NCBI RefSeq assembly: GCF_014236855.1
Contig: NZ_CP051261.1
Location: forward strand, 372,001 to 436,000
Length of the DNA stretch: 64,000 bases
Direction: 5' to 3'
DNA from: Xanthomonas sp. SI
GTDB taxonomy: Bacteria; Pseudomonadota; Gammaproteobacteria; Xanthomonadales; Xanthomonadaceae
This document shows positions 30,000 to 40,349 of the stretch, piece by piece. The translations under genes were made by a program, and so were the position numbers. Positions within the stretch are counted from its first letter, which is position 1. The number at the start of each line of letters is the position of its first letter. The notes below the pieces were generated by a model. The model was not told the DNA's origin. It ran no database searches and saw only the letters and a list, made by a program, of their open reading frames with translations.

Positions 30000-30318
30000 G
30001 CCCATACGCGGCTGCTGCACGCGCCGCGGTTGCGGGCGGGATACAAACAACCGCCCGGACGACTCCGTGAAGCCGCTGCGTTGCGCGGCCAGGGTGGATG
30101 CCATGCATCTCGCTATCGCCGTGCTGCGACCGCAGACGGCGCGGCCGTGTGTACGCGTCGCGTGCCTGCAGCGGCCGTCACGCAATTCGGGTCGCTGCCG
30201 CAACGCTTCCGTTTCGCGAGCGATCGCCGGCCACCCGGCGCGGCCATGACCTACGGCAGCTTGCCGGCCGCGCGCGCGCCGCGTACGGTCGCCGCATCGT
30301 CCCGCTGGAGATCCACCG
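30000..30318. other. Intergenic stretch without a gene
   Basis: I see no coding frame with proper codon use, no strong hairpin and no clear promoter in these bases. The last part carries the CTGGAGA ribosome site of the DUF885 gene. Confidence 0.6.
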
Positions 30319-32112
30319 ATGAAGCCACTCGTCCTCGCCATCGCGCTGGCCCTGGCCGCGCCCTTGCCTGTCCTCGCGCAGGCCGCGCCGGCTGCCGCTT
30401 CGGCCGAGACCGCCGGCCCGGCATGGGTGAAGCGCAGCAACGACTTCGCGCAGATCCTGCTGCAGGCGCAGGCGCCGTTCCAACCCGAGGAGGTGAGCTT
30501 CTTCGGCGTTCCAGGGTATGACGACAAGGTCACCGACCTGGGGCCGGACAATGCCCGCCGCTATCGCGACGCGATCGGCAAGGCCCGGCGCGCGCTGCAG
30601 GAAAAGCTGGAAGTCGAGCGCGACCCCAACGTCCGCCAGGACCTGGCGATCATGATCCACGCCGCCGACCAGGCCGCCGAAGGCAGCGCGTTGAACGAGC
30701 GCCTGATGCTGCCGTGGCAGGATGCGCCGCAGATGGTGTTCGGCGGCCTCAACAATCTGCTGTCCGAACAGGTGCCGGCGGCGCGCCGGGCCAAGGCGCT
30801 GGACCGGCTGCAGCGCTACGTCGGCCTGGCGCCCGGTAGCAGCTCCTCGCTCGTGTTGGCGCGCCAGCGCTACGAGGAAAAGCTGGCCGACGGCGCGCTG
30901 CTGCCGCCGACCCGGCGCGAGGTCGAGCAGGCCTTGAGCAACGTGGACACCTACGCCAAGGGCATTCGCGAACTGTTCGCGACCTACAAGATCGACGGCG
31001 CCGAACCGGCGCTGGCGGCGATGGACAAACAGTTCAAGGACTACGCCGCCTGGACGCGCAAGGTGGTGTTGCCGAAGGCGCGCGAGGACGCGCGCCTGCC
31101 GCCGGAGCTGTATGCCTTCCAGCTCAAGCAGGTCGGCATCGACATCGCGCCGCAATTGTTGATGCAGCGCGCGCAACTTGAATTCATGGAGACCCGCGCG
31201 GCGATGCAGCAGCTGGCGCCGCTGGTGGCCAAGGCCAAGGGCCTGAAGGTCGACAATCCCAGTGACTACCGCGCGGTGATCCGCGCGCTCAAGCGCGACA
31301 CCATCGCCAACGACCAGCTGGAAACCCATTACCGCGACGTCATCGCGCAGATCGATCCGATCATCCGCCAGCAGCGCATCGTCGATGTGCCGCAGCGGCC
31401 GATGCAGATGCGGCTGGGGTCGGCGGCCGAGAGCGCGGCGCAACCGGCGCCGCATTTCCGTCCGGCGCCGCTGGTCGGCAATACCGGCGAGCAGGGCACC
31501 TTCGTGCTGCCGCTGGGCAATCCGGATACCGCCGGCAAGGGCGAGCACTACGACGACTTCAACTTCGGCTCGGCGGCGTGGACGCTGAGCGCACACGAGG
31601 GCCGGCCCGGCCACGAACTGCAGTTCACCGCGATGGTCGAGCGCGGCGTGTCGCTGGCGCGCAGCATGTTCGCGTTCAATTCGGTCAACGTCGAGGGCTG
31701 GGCGCTGTATGCCGAGGCCGAAATGGTGCCGTACGAACCGCTGGACGGGCAGCTCATCGCGCTGCAGTTCCGCCTGCTGCGCGCCGCGCGCGCCATGCTC
31801 GACCCGATGCTCAACCTGGGCCTGACCGACCGCGAACGCGCGCGCCTGGTGCTGGAGAATGACGTCGGCCTGTCGCCGGCGATGGCGCGGCAGGAACTGG
31901 ACCGCTACATGATGCGCGCGCCCGGCCAGGCCGGCAGCTACTTCTACGGCTACAGCCGCATCATGGAACTGCGCATGCGCACCGAACTGGCGCTGGGCGC
32001 GAAGTTCGACCGGCTCAAGTTCAACAATTTCCTGCTCGACCAGGGCCTGCTGCCGCCGGATCAGCTGGCGACCGCGGTGGACGAGGTATTCGTGCCGACG
32101 CAGCGGAAGTGA
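30319..32112 (+). CDS. DUF885 family secreted protein
   Basis: A 597-residue protein with a signal peptide (VLAIALALAAPLPVLAQA, cleavage about residue 21) and a DUF885 domain over most of its length. The family's metallopeptidase-like signature is present as HEGRPGHELQ (His426, His431, Glu432), followed by EGWALYAEAEM and the C-terminal GQAGSYFYGYSRI. By analogy with characterised zinc carboxypeptidase-like relatives it is probably a periplasmic peptidase, but activity has not been shown for this group. Motifs and length are complete. It is transcribed alone after a 319-base gap. Confidence 0.91.
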   Translation: MKPLVLAIALALAAPLPVLAQAAPAAASAETAGPAWVKRSNDFAQILLQAQAPFQPEEVSFFGVPGYDDKVTDLGPDNARRYRDAIGKARRALQEKLEVERDPNVRQDLAIMIHAADQAAEGSALNERLMLPWQDAPQMVFGGLNNLLSEQVPAARRAKALDRLQRYVGLAPGSSSSLVLARQRYEEKLADGALLPPTRREVEQALSNVDTYAKGIRELFATYKIDGAEPALAAMDKQFKDYAAWTRKVVLPKAREDARLPPELYAFQLKQVGIDIAPQLLMQRAQLEFMETRAAMQQLAPLVAKAKGLKVDNPSDYRAVIRALKRDTIANDQLETHYRDVIAQIDPIIRQQRIVDVPQRPMQMRLGSAAESAAQPAPHFRPAPLVGNTGEQGTFVLPLGNPDTAGKGEHYDDFNFGSAAWTLSAHEGRPGHELQFTAMVERGVSLARSMFAFNSVNVEGWALYAEAEMVPYEPLDGQLIALQFRLLRAARAMLDPMLNLGLTDRERARLVLENDVGLSPAMARQELDRYMMRAPGQAGSYFYGYSRIMELRMRTELALGAKFDRLKFNNFLLDQGLLPPDQLATAVDEVFVPTQRK

Positions 32113-32157
32113 CATGCCGTGCCGCTGCGTCCAGGCGCAGCGGCACGGCCACGTAAC

Positions 32158-32529
32158 TCAGTGCTCGAACGGAACGTTTTCGGGCTGCCGCCCGTCCGTT
32201 CCCTTCCAGTTGCCTTCTTTCCGGGCCACAGGGCACACGCTCATGTATTGCCCGACGGCGGTCACCGCGGTTTGTGTCCATGGGAGAAAGCAGACATAGC
32301 CGAAGCAGCATGTGCCGGTGGTCGGGTAAGGGCAGTAGCCGGGGGCGGCGATCCAGGTTCCGCTGGTCGCGCTTATCGGAATCCAGTTTTTGTCTTTGCC
32401 CTTGCACCCCTGGGTGCAGAACACGAAGGGATCGTCGTCGCGACATGCCAGGGGCACATAAAAGCCTGCAGCTTCGGCGGTAACTTGTAGCCCGAAGAAC
32501 GCGACCAATATCCATATCCAGCGCTTCAT
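32158..32529 (-). CDS. Small cysteine-rich secreted protein
   Basis: A 123-residue protein with a signal peptide (WIWILVAFFGLQVTAEA, cleavage about residue 21). The mature part of about 100 residues has eight cysteines (LAC, FVFC, QGC, GYC, TCC, GYVC, SVC), enough for four disulfides, and several Trp and Tyr. No family is recognised. Its codon use is less GC-biased than the neighbours, which suggests transfer. It is convergent with the DUF885 gene and stands alone. A compact disulfide-stabilised exported protein could be an inhibitor, adhesin or toxin, but nothing in the sequence decides. Confidence 0.68.
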   Translation of the reverse strand: MKRWIWILVAFFGLQVTAEAAGFYVPLACRDDDPFVFCTQGCKGKDKNWIPISATSGTWIAAPGYCPYPTTGTCCFGYVCFLPWTQTAVTAVGQYMSVCPVARKEGNWKGTDGRQPENVPFEH

Positions 32530-32846
32530 AACGAGTCCTTCTGTCAATGACGGTCCATCCCGGGCGCTAAGACCAATGACGGGTCACTGCCCTCGCGGGT
32601 CCGGATCCATCCCCTGCAGTGCCCGAGGGTCAGGGAATACTATAACCCGGCCAATAGCTTACCAAGGGTTCCCGGGTGATGGCCGCGTGTCTTGGCTCGC
32701 TGGCGCCAGCCCTGGGACGGCCACGTCGGGGGACAGCACTGGGCCGGCCTTGGCGCCTGGCCGCACCCGGCCTCGGGTCGGTCCGATAGCCGGGGGTGAA
32801 CAGCGCTCCCAGTGAAAACGGCCGGGTGCACTCTTCCCGGTGGCGC
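32530..32846. other. Intergenic stretch without a gene
   Basis: No convincing gene. The sequence is rich in short GC palindromes such as gggtcactgccctcgcgggtcc near 32580-32600, but no stem with a T run. A minus-strand AT-rich patch (taatactataac-like, around 32636-32644) could be a promoter for something leftward; support is weak. Confidence 0.4.
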
Positions 32847-33320
32847 TCAGCGTTCCTGCGGCGGCAATGGCTGTTGGGGCTGCGCCTGTGGCGCTGCCGG
32901 CACCTGCGCCCCCGGCGGCACCCAAATGGCCATGCCGGCGGCACGCTTCTGCGTGGTCGGGATGCCGATGCCCAGACCGCCGCCGACGTGGCCGCCGTAG
33001 CTGCCGGCGCCGACCGACATGCCGCCGCCCGAGCGCTGCGAGGCCACGCCCATCAGCACCACGCCGTTGGCGCCGAGCTTGGCCGCCTCGCGCTTGAGCC
33101 GTGCCATCGCCGCGTCGGTCTGGCCCTGGGTGCCGAAGCCGGCCGCGCTGGACGATTCGAGCTGGGCGATGTCGACCGCGCCGAGCGGCGGGGTCGAATA
33201 GATCTGGACCAGGGCCGGGTCGATCGGCGCACGCGGCGCGCCGACCATCACCTTGGAGGAGCTGGCGCAGCCGGCCAGCGCGAACAGCAGCGCCAGCGGC
33301 AACAGCGGTCGGACGTTCAT
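32847..33320 (-). CDS. Small Gly-rich lipoprotein
   Basis: A 157-residue lipoprotein with lipobox ALAGC (lipidation at Cys18). Residues about 65-100 (GTQGQTDAAMARLKREAAKLGANGVVLMGV) resemble the conserved helix-strand of small heavy-metal-binding or YbjQ-like lipoproteins, in which a helix of KxxAxxLGAN is followed by a hydrophobic strand. The tail is Gly-rich then Pro/Gln-rich. The ATG at 33320 is the start that gives a proper signal peptide; the frame upstream is not coding-like. Function unknown. Confidence 0.76.
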   Translation of the reverse strand: MNVRPLLPLALLFALAGCASSSKVMVGAPRAPIDPALVQIYSTPPLGAVDIAQLESSSAAGFGTQGQTDAAMARLKREAAKLGANGVVLMGVASQRSGGGMSVGAGSYGGHVGGGLGIGIPTTQKRAAGMAIWVPPGAQVPAAPQAQPQQPLPPQER

Positions 33321-33498
33321 GGCATTACCCCCGTGGATCGGATACGAGGCGATGATAGGCGCGACCGGTGAACCGCGCCGCACCCGCCATTGCCGCGCCA
33401 CCGTGGCACGCCCGCCGTGAGTCCCGTGCCAAGAGTTGGCTTGCGCCGCCATGGCCGCGCGCTATGGTGCGCACTGGCATTCAGCGAAGGGCGGCGGC

Positions 33499-33747
33499 AT
33501 GGGCTTGATCAGTCTGTTGTGGGGCATCGTGGCGTTGCTGTGGATGATCCTGGCCTTCATCCCGCTGCTAGGCTGGGGCAACTGGTTCGTGATCCCGTTC
33601 GCGGCGGTCGGCGCGATCATCGCCGCGATCGGCCTGCTGTTCACCTCGGCCCCGAACCGCGGCCGCGCCAAGACCGGGCTGATCCTCAACGGCCTGGTGA
33701 TCGTGGTCGGGGTGATCCGGCTGAGCCTGGGCGGCGGGGTCATCTGA
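33499..33747 (+). CDS. Small integral membrane protein
   Basis: An 82-residue hydrophobic protein with two helices at the N-terminus (LISLLWGIVALLWMILAFIPLLG and FVIPFAAVGAIIAAIGLL), a short basic loop (APNRGRAKTG) and a third helix. The WG...NW...A.VG pattern is that of small DUF4190-like or similar inner-membrane proteins. The ATG at 33499 follows a GAAGGGCGG site. No function can be given. Confidence 0.72.
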   Translation: MGLISLLWGIVALLWMILAFIPLLGWGNWFVIPFAAVGAIIAAIGLLFTSAPNRGRAKTGLILNGLVIVVGVIRLSLGGGVI

Positions 33748-33899
33748 CGCACCCGTAGTGCGCCGCGCCGCCGGTCTGCATGGGGCGGCGTGCGTTGGGC
33801 CCGCCGTGCGTTTTCGCATGCCGTTGACCTTGCCCTGACGGATGCCGCACCGGCGCTGTGCTCTGCTCGCCTCGACGCAGTCGCGGACAGGAGCGAAGC

Positions 33900-35660
33900 A
33901 TGGCGCGCAACGGGGCGGACATCCTGATCGACACGCTGATGGCGTTCGGCGTGGACACGATCTTCGGCATGCCGGGCGACGGCATCAATGCACTGATGGA
34001 ATCGATCCGGGTGCGCGCACCGCGGGTGCGTTTCGTGCAGATGCGCCACGAGGAATCGGCAGCCTTCGCGGCCACGGCCCACGCCAAGGTCAGCGGCAGG
34101 CTCGGTTGCTGCCTGGCCACCACCGGCCCGGGCGGGGTGCATCTGCTGAACGGGCTCTACGACGCCAAGCTCGACCGCGCGCCGGTGATCGCGATCACCG
34201 GGTCGCCGTACCACGACCTGGCCGACACCTTCACCCAGCAGGACGTGGACCACAGCAAGCTGTTCATGGACGTGGCGGCGTATTCGGCCCGGGTCATGGG
34301 CGCCGGGCAGGTCGAGAACGTCGCCAGCCTGGCCTGCCGGCATGCGCTGGCGCTGCGCGGCGTGGCTCATCTGGCGATGCCGATCGACGTGCAGGACGAG
34401 CCGGAAGCGGCCGATGTCGCCTCCAGCCGCAACCTGCCGCACCATGCATCGCTGCTGCCCGCGGCCGGCCACGGCCGCGCCGATGCGGAGGCCATCGAAC
34501 GCGCCGCAGAACTGCTGAACGATGCCGAGCGGGTGACGATCCTGGCCGGGCAGGGTGCGCTTGGCGCCATCGAAGCGCTGACCGAGACCGCCGAGCTGCT
34601 CGGCGCGCCGATCGTCAAGGCGCTGCTCGGCAAGGGCCTGCTGGCCGACGACCATCCGCTCACCACCGGCGGCATCGGCCTGCTCGGCACCCGCCCCAGC
34701 CAGGAGGCGATGGAGGGCTGCGATGCCCTGCTGATCGTCGGCTCGACCTTTCCCTACATCGAGTACTACCCCAAGCCCGGGCAGGCGCGCGGCGTGCAAC
34801 TGGATTGCGATGCCACCCGCGTCGGCCTGCGCTTCCCGGTCGAGGTGGGCCTGGTCGGCGATGCGCGCAGCACGCTGCAGGCGCTCAACGCGCAGTTGCG
34901 GCGCAAGCAGGAGCGCGGCTTCCTGCAGCAGGCGCAGGAAGGCTACCGGCAATGGCGGGCCCTGTTGCGCAGCAGCGTCGAGCGGCAGGCGATCCCGATG
35001 CCGCCGGGGCGGATCGTGCGCGAGATGGGCGACCGACTGGACGAGGACGCCATCGTGGTGTGGGACTGCGGCCACAATACCGGGCTGATGGCGCGCTACG
35101 TGCAGGCGAAGGCGCGGCAGACCTACATCGGTTCCGGCCTGCTGGCGTCGATGGCCTGCGCGGTGCCCTACGCGATCGCCGCGGCGCTGGCGCATCCGGG
35201 CCGGCAGGTGGTCGTCTTCACCGGCGACGGCGGCTTGAGCATGCTGCTGGGCGAATTGGTCACCATCGCCCGCTACCGCCTGCCGATCAAGCTGGTGGTG
35301 ATCAAGAACAACACGCTGGGCCAGATCAAGTGGGAGCAGATGATGTTCCTGGGCAATCCGGAGACGGAATGCGACCTCACTCCCATCGACTTCGCGCAGG
35401 TGGCGCAAGCCTGCGGCGTCGCCAGCTGGCGCGTGCAAGATCCGGCGCAGTGCGCCGAGGTGGTGCAGGCGGCGCTGGCCGCGCCCGGCGCGGCGTTGAT
35501 CGAAGCGAGCGTGGATCCGAACGAACCGTTGCTGCCGCCCAAGCGCGTGGAGCAGTACGCCAGGCACTTGGAGCAGGCCTTGCAGCGCGGCACGCCGGGC
35601 GCGCAGGAACTGCGCGAAGCGCTGGCGCGCGAGCCGGCGCGGACCATGCTGCAGGACTGA
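33900..35660 (+). CDS. Thiamine-diphosphate enzyme, pyruvate oxidase/acetolactate synthase type
   Basis: A 586-residue ThDP-dependent enzyme. The N-terminal domain has the catalytic Glu51 (RHEESAAF) and the GMPGDGINALMES loop; the middle FAD/DHS-like domain is present; the C-terminal domain has the ThDP/Mg motif GDGGLSMLLGE...NNTLGQIKWEQ. The whole resembles pyruvate dehydrogenase (quinone) PoxB and pyruvate oxidases more than anabolic acetolactate synthase, because of the sequence around residues 25-35 and the KWEQM loop. A PoxB-like C-terminal membrane-binding helix is not obvious. It probably decarboxylates pyruvate or a related 2-oxo acid. It is a single gene. Confidence 0.9.
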   Translation: MARNGADILIDTLMAFGVDTIFGMPGDGINALMESIRVRAPRVRFVQMRHEESAAFAATAHAKVSGRLGCCLATTGPGGVHLLNGLYDAKLDRAPVIAITGSPYHDLADTFTQQDVDHSKLFMDVAAYSARVMGAGQVENVASLACRHALALRGVAHLAMPIDVQDEPEAADVASSRNLPHHASLLPAAGHGRADAEAIERAAELLNDAERVTILAGQGALGAIEALTETAELLGAPIVKALLGKGLLADDHPLTTGGIGLLGTRPSQEAMEGCDALLIVGSTFPYIEYYPKPGQARGVQLDCDATRVGLRFPVEVGLVGDARSTLQALNAQLRRKQERGFLQQAQEGYRQWRALLRSSVERQAIPMPPGRIVREMGDRLDEDAIVVWDCGHNTGLMARYVQAKARQTYIGSGLLASMACAVPYAIAAALAHPGRQVVVFTGDGGLSMLLGELVTIARYRLPIKLVVIKNNTLGQIKWEQMMFLGNPETECDLTPIDFAQVAQACGVASWRVQDPAQCAEVVQAALAAPGAALIEASVDPNEPLLPPKRVEQYARHLEQALQRGTPGAQELREALAREPARTMLQD

Positions 35661-37071
<1,411 letters not shown>

Positions 37072-37108
37072 GGCGACGGGGTACTTGCAATGCAGATGAT
37101 GCCGCTTG

Positions 37109-37180
37109 TTGTAGGAGCGGCTTCAGCCGCGACAGGACGCTACCGGTAGCATCCTGTCGCGGCTGAAGCCGCTCCTACAA
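37109..37180. repeat. 72-base palindromic TGTAGGAGCGGCTTCAGCCGCGAC repeat
   Basis: Two 36-base arms, inverted copies with one mismatch, meet at a GGTAGC/GCTACC centre with no loop. The outer 24 bases of each arm are the unit TTGTAGGAGCGGCTTCAGC plus CGCGA. It lies between the convergent hemB and epimerase genes and could form a long hairpin in either transcript, so it may also stop or stabilise mRNAs. The unit is also present at 42936-43008. Confidence 0.92.
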
Positions 37181-37224
37181 CGGCAGGATGCGCAGGGAAA
37201 GACCTGCAGGCATAGGCGCTGCAT

Positions 37225-38235
37225 TTATGACGTGGACGCTGGCTGCGCCAGCGGCATGGATGTCGCCGCCGGCAGGCAACCCAACCCTATCAGCGTCGCC
37301 TCCACCGCCTCGTCCAGTGGCGTGTGCGGTTCTTCGCCCAGCGTTTGCAGCAGGCGCGCGTTGCGCATGCGCAGCGGATGGCGCCACAGCGGGCGCATCT
37401 CGCGCAGTTCGCGCGCCAGCGGCCAGAACGGCATGGCCAGGGTCAGCAGCCACCACGGGAAGCGGCGGGTCTGCGGCGGCGCCATGCCGTGGCGTTGCAG
37501 TGCGCGTGCGATCGCCGCCGCCATCTGCGTGCCGTCGGCGTCCCAGTGGCCGTCCATGTGCAGCCGCGCGAACGCCGGCAGCGCATCGCGCTGCTGCAGC
37601 AGGCGCAGCATGGTCCGCGCCACGTCCGGTACGTACGCCCATTGATGGCCGACGCCAGGATCGCCCGGCAGCGTCACGCTGGCGATCGGCTGCCCTGGTT
37701 TCACCAGGCCCTGCGCGAACCAGCTGTTGCCCACGCGCGGGCCGAAGAAGTCGCCGGCGCGCACCACGATGACCCGCGCACCGTGCGCGGTCGCGGCCTG
37801 CAGGCGCCGCTCCAGCTCGACCCGGATCGCGCCCTTGCGTGTGGCCGGGGCCTGCGCCGCGTCTTCGTCCGGCGCCGGGTAGGCATCCAGGCCGTAGTTG
37901 TAGACCGTGCCCGGCAGCACGATGGTCGCGCCTTCGGCGCAGGCCGCGGCGATCGTGTTGTCGATCATCGGAAGCACCAGCTCGGCCCAGCGCCGGTAGC
38001 CCGGCGGATTGACCGCATGCACGATCGCCGCGCAGCCGCGCGCGGCCTGCAGCACGTCCTCGCGGCACATCGCGTCGCCGCGCAGCCAGTGGATGCCGTC
38101 GCGGGTTTCGCTGGCGGCCGCGAGTCCGCGCTGCAGGGCGCGTACCTGCCAGCCGGCGTCGCGCAGTTGGCGCGCCAGTTCGCCGCCGATGCCGCCGGTG
38201 GCCCCCAGGACCAGGGCGGTGGATGTCGTTGCCAT
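37225..38235 (-). CDS. NAD-dependent epimerase/dehydratase family protein
   Basis: A 336-residue extended SDR. It starts TSTALVLGATGGIGGELAR with the GATGGIG nucleotide loop (residues 11-17), then PGTVYNYG containing a Tyr, and WAYVPDVARTMLRLL, typical of NmrA/epimerase-like proteins acting on small nucleotide-linked or free substrates. No YxxxK catalytic pair is evident around the expected place (Tyr-Asn-Tyr-Gly instead), so activity may be unusual. The ATG at 38235 is the first Met of the fold. It is divergent from a LysR regulator, 95 bases away, which probably controls it. Confidence 0.86.
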   Translation of the reverse strand: MATTSTALVLGATGGIGGELARQLRDAGWQVRALQRGLAAASETRDGIHWLRGDAMCREDVLQAARGCAAIVHAVNPPGYRRWAELVLPMIDNTIAAACAEGATIVLPGTVYNYGLDAYPAPDEDAAQAPATRKGAIRVELERRLQAATAHGARVIVVRAGDFFGPRVGNSWFAQGLVKPGQPIASVTLPGDPGVGHQWAYVPDVARTMLRLLQQRDALPAFARLHMDGHWDADGTQMAAAIARALQRHGMAPPQTRRFPWWLLTLAMPFWPLARELREMRPLWRHPLRMRNARLLQTLGEEPHTPLDEAVEATLIGLGCLPAATSMPLAQPASTS

Positions 38236-38303
38236 GCGGATGCTCCGTTTGCGGGGAAGGCGATCAGTGTGGTCGCCGCCGCAGTTCAAAGGAATTGGCG
38301 AAC

Positions 38304-38319
38304 ATAGGCCATCGGCTAT
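38304..38319. promoter_or_regulatory. Possible LysR operator
   Basis: ATAGGCCATCGGCTAT is an imperfect 16-base palindrome in the divergent region, 11 bases before the LysR ATG. Its T-N(11-12)-A core fits LysR-type recognition sites, and it would overlap the LysR promoter and lie upstream of the epimerase gene. Confidence 0.35.
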
Positions 38320-38329
38320 ACATTTATGT

Positions 38330-39217
38330 ATGGACAACGCAATCGGTTGGGAGCTCTATCGGTCATTCCTCGCGGTGCTGGAGGAGGGCTCGCTGTCGGC
38401 GGCGGCGCGTGCGCTGGATCTGACCCAGCCCACGGTCGGCCGGCATGTGGCGGCGCTGGAGAAGGCGCTGGCGGTGCCGTTGTTCGTGCGCTCGCAGAGT
38501 GGGTTGCTGCCGACCGACGCGGCCCTGGCGCTGCGCGGCCATGCGCAGGCCATGGGCAGCATCGCCGCGTCGCTGCAGCGCGCGGCCGGCCGCCACGGCG
38601 AGGCGGTGCAGGGCACGGTGCGGATCTCCGCCAGCGAGGTGATCGGCGCGGAAGTGTTGCCGCCGGTATTGGCCGGCTTGCGCCGCACGCATCCGCAGTT
38701 GCGACTGGAACTGGTGCTGAGCAACCGCGTGCAGGACCTGCTGCACCGCGAGGCCGATGTGGCGGTGCGCATGACCCGGCCGCAACAGGATCTGCTCATC
38801 GCCCGCCGCATCGGCGAGATCGCGCTGGGCCTGTATGCCGATCGCGACTACCTGGCACAGCACGGCACGCCGCAAGACCTGGAGGAACTCGCACAGCACG
38901 CGCTGGTGGGTTTCGATGCGGAGACGCCGTTCCTGCGTGCCGCGCGCGCGGCGCTGCCGCAGTGGCGGCGCGAGGCGTTCGCACTACGTGCCGACAGCGA
39001 CCTGGCGCAGCTGGCCTTGATCCGCGCTGGCTGCGGTATCGGCTTCTTCCAGGCGGCCCTGGCCCGGCGCACGCCGAGCCTGCTGCCGGTACTGCCGCAG
39101 CAGGTGCACCTGGGCCTGGAGACCTGGATCACCATGCACCAGGACCTGCGCGGCAGCGCGGCCTGCAGCGCCGTGTTCGCGGCGCTGGCGGAAGCAATGA
39201 CCGCGCACGTGGCCTGA
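38330..39217 (+). CDS. LysR-family transcriptional regulator
   Basis: A 295-residue LysR regulator. Residues 1-65 are the winged helix-turn-helix (LYRSFLAVLEEGSLSAAARALD then QPTVGRHVAALEKALAVPLFVRS), and residues about 90-290 form the two-lobed LysR substrate-binding domain. The ATG at 38330 is close to an overlapping TATACATTTATG promoter-like stretch. It is divergent from the epimerase gene, the usual LysR arrangement, so that gene is the likely target. The ligand is unknown. Confidence 0.93.
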   Translation: MDNAIGWELYRSFLAVLEEGSLSAAARALDLTQPTVGRHVAALEKALAVPLFVRSQSGLLPTDAALALRGHAQAMGSIAASLQRAAGRHGEAVQGTVRISASEVIGAEVLPPVLAGLRRTHPQLRLELVLSNRVQDLLHREADVAVRMTRPQQDLLIARRIGEIALGLYADRDYLAQHGTPQDLEELAQHALVGFDAETPFLRAARAALPQWRREAFALRADSDLAQLALIRAGCGIGFFQAALARRTPSLLPVLPQQVHLGLETWITMHQDLRGSAACSAVFAALAEAMTAHVA

Positions 39218-39364
39218 GCCACGTGCACGGCGATTGCCTGGTGATGCGATGGGGCGAGCCGCCTGTCTGCGGAAATGCGGTCTGCTGGTGCAAATGCATC
39301 TGCAGACCGCTTTCTTAGCTCCATATGCTTACGGTATCGACACAGCCTCAGCAGGCGACGCGCC

Positions 39365-39395
39365 TACGAATCCCCAATCCCGAATCCCCAATCCC
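39365..39395. repeat. GAATCCCCAATCCC repeat, single arm
   Basis: TACGAATCCCCAATCC followed by CGAATCCCCAATCCC: the same tandem unit as the right arm at 24377-24408, without an inverted partner. It lies between the converging LysR and endonuclease genes, 5 bases after the endonuclease stop. Confidence 0.75.
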
Positions 39396-39400
39396 GGCCT

Positions 39401-40153
39401 TCAAGGCATCGTCAACGCGATCGGCGTCGATTTCATCGCCGCGGAGATCGACGGGAACGGATCGACGCTGGCCATGGTGATCACGTCGTCGATCGACACC
39501 ACGTCGCAGGTGATGCTGTCGTCGTTCACGCACAGGTAGGCGGCCGCGCCGACGCCCGGCTCGTACACTGCCTTCCAGACGTAGTCCGCCACTTCCACCT
39601 TGTCGGTGCCGATGGTCGTCACCTTGTCGTCGAAGGCCGGGCCGGTCACCACGTAGATCTCGCCGCGCTGCTTGGCCAGCTGCCGCACCTGCTCTTCGAT
39701 GCGCGCCCATTCGCCGGTGTTGAGCTTGTGGTCCTGCGGGACCACGTTGGCCATCGAGAAGGTCTCCTTCTCCGTGCTCTCGGTCGAGGCGTCGCCGGCC
39801 GGAGTCATGTGGCCGCGGTCGAACCCGGTGTTGGTGTAGTCCGAGCTCTTGGAGCGGTCGGCGGCGGGAATGGCGGTTTCCTCGTGGAACGAACCGACCC
39901 GGCCGATCGCCTCGGCACCGGCGACCTGCTGGTCGGTCAGGTGCTCGGCGGAGTACAGCGGGCCCTTGGTCACGCCCGAGGCCAGGATCGCGTATTCGGT
40001 GTGGCAGACCTCGGTGGTGCGCGCGGTCAGCGAGGCGTCCACGCTCGGCGGTTTGCCGCCTGCGTACAGCGTGGCGCAACTGGTGGCGGCCATCGCCGTT
40101 TGGGCCGTGAACAACGCAAGCAGAACCAGACAACCGCGCAGGGAGAAGGACAT
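39401..40153 (-). CDS. DNA/RNA non-specific endonuclease, secreted
   Basis: A 250-residue nuclease of the NUC1/EndA type. After a signal peptide (MSFSLRGCLVLLALFTAQTAMA, about 22 residues), it has the DRGH active site (FDRGHMTP, His115) and the metal-binding Asn in MANVVPQ (Asn136), followed by VTGPAF and the closing strand. Two cysteines near each end (SCATLY, EVCHTEY) could form a disulfide. It probably degrades nucleic acid outside the cell or in the periplasm for phosphate and nucleotide supply. The ATG at 40153 has a GAGG site. It is divergent from the PepSY-flavodoxin gene. Confidence 0.9.
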   Translation of the reverse strand: MSFSLRGCLVLLALFTAQTAMAATSCATLYAGGKPPSVDASLTARTTEVCHTEYAILASGVTKGPLYSAEHLTDQQVAGAEAIGRVGSFHEETAIPAADRSKSSDYTNTGFDRGHMTPAGDASTESTEKETFSMANVVPQDHKLNTGEWARIEEQVRQLAKQRGEIYVVTGPAFDDKVTTIGTDKVEVADYVWKAVYEPGVGAAAYLCVNDDSITCDVVSIDDVITMASVDPFPSISAAMKSTPIALTMP

Positions 40154-40349
40154 CGCGTACCTCGCTAGCCAAGGGGGAGTGAAGAAACTGGCGAGGGGCG
40201 ATGTCGCTACGGTGACCGCTGGATGTGCCGCGCATGGCAAAGGTGTTGCCAGTCACGTTTGCGGGTAGACGAGGCGGCTCGGCCCGACGCAGATCCGATA
40301 AGCGTTCTCATTTACAATGCGCGGCCGCCTTCCGAACCCGTCCTGCGCC

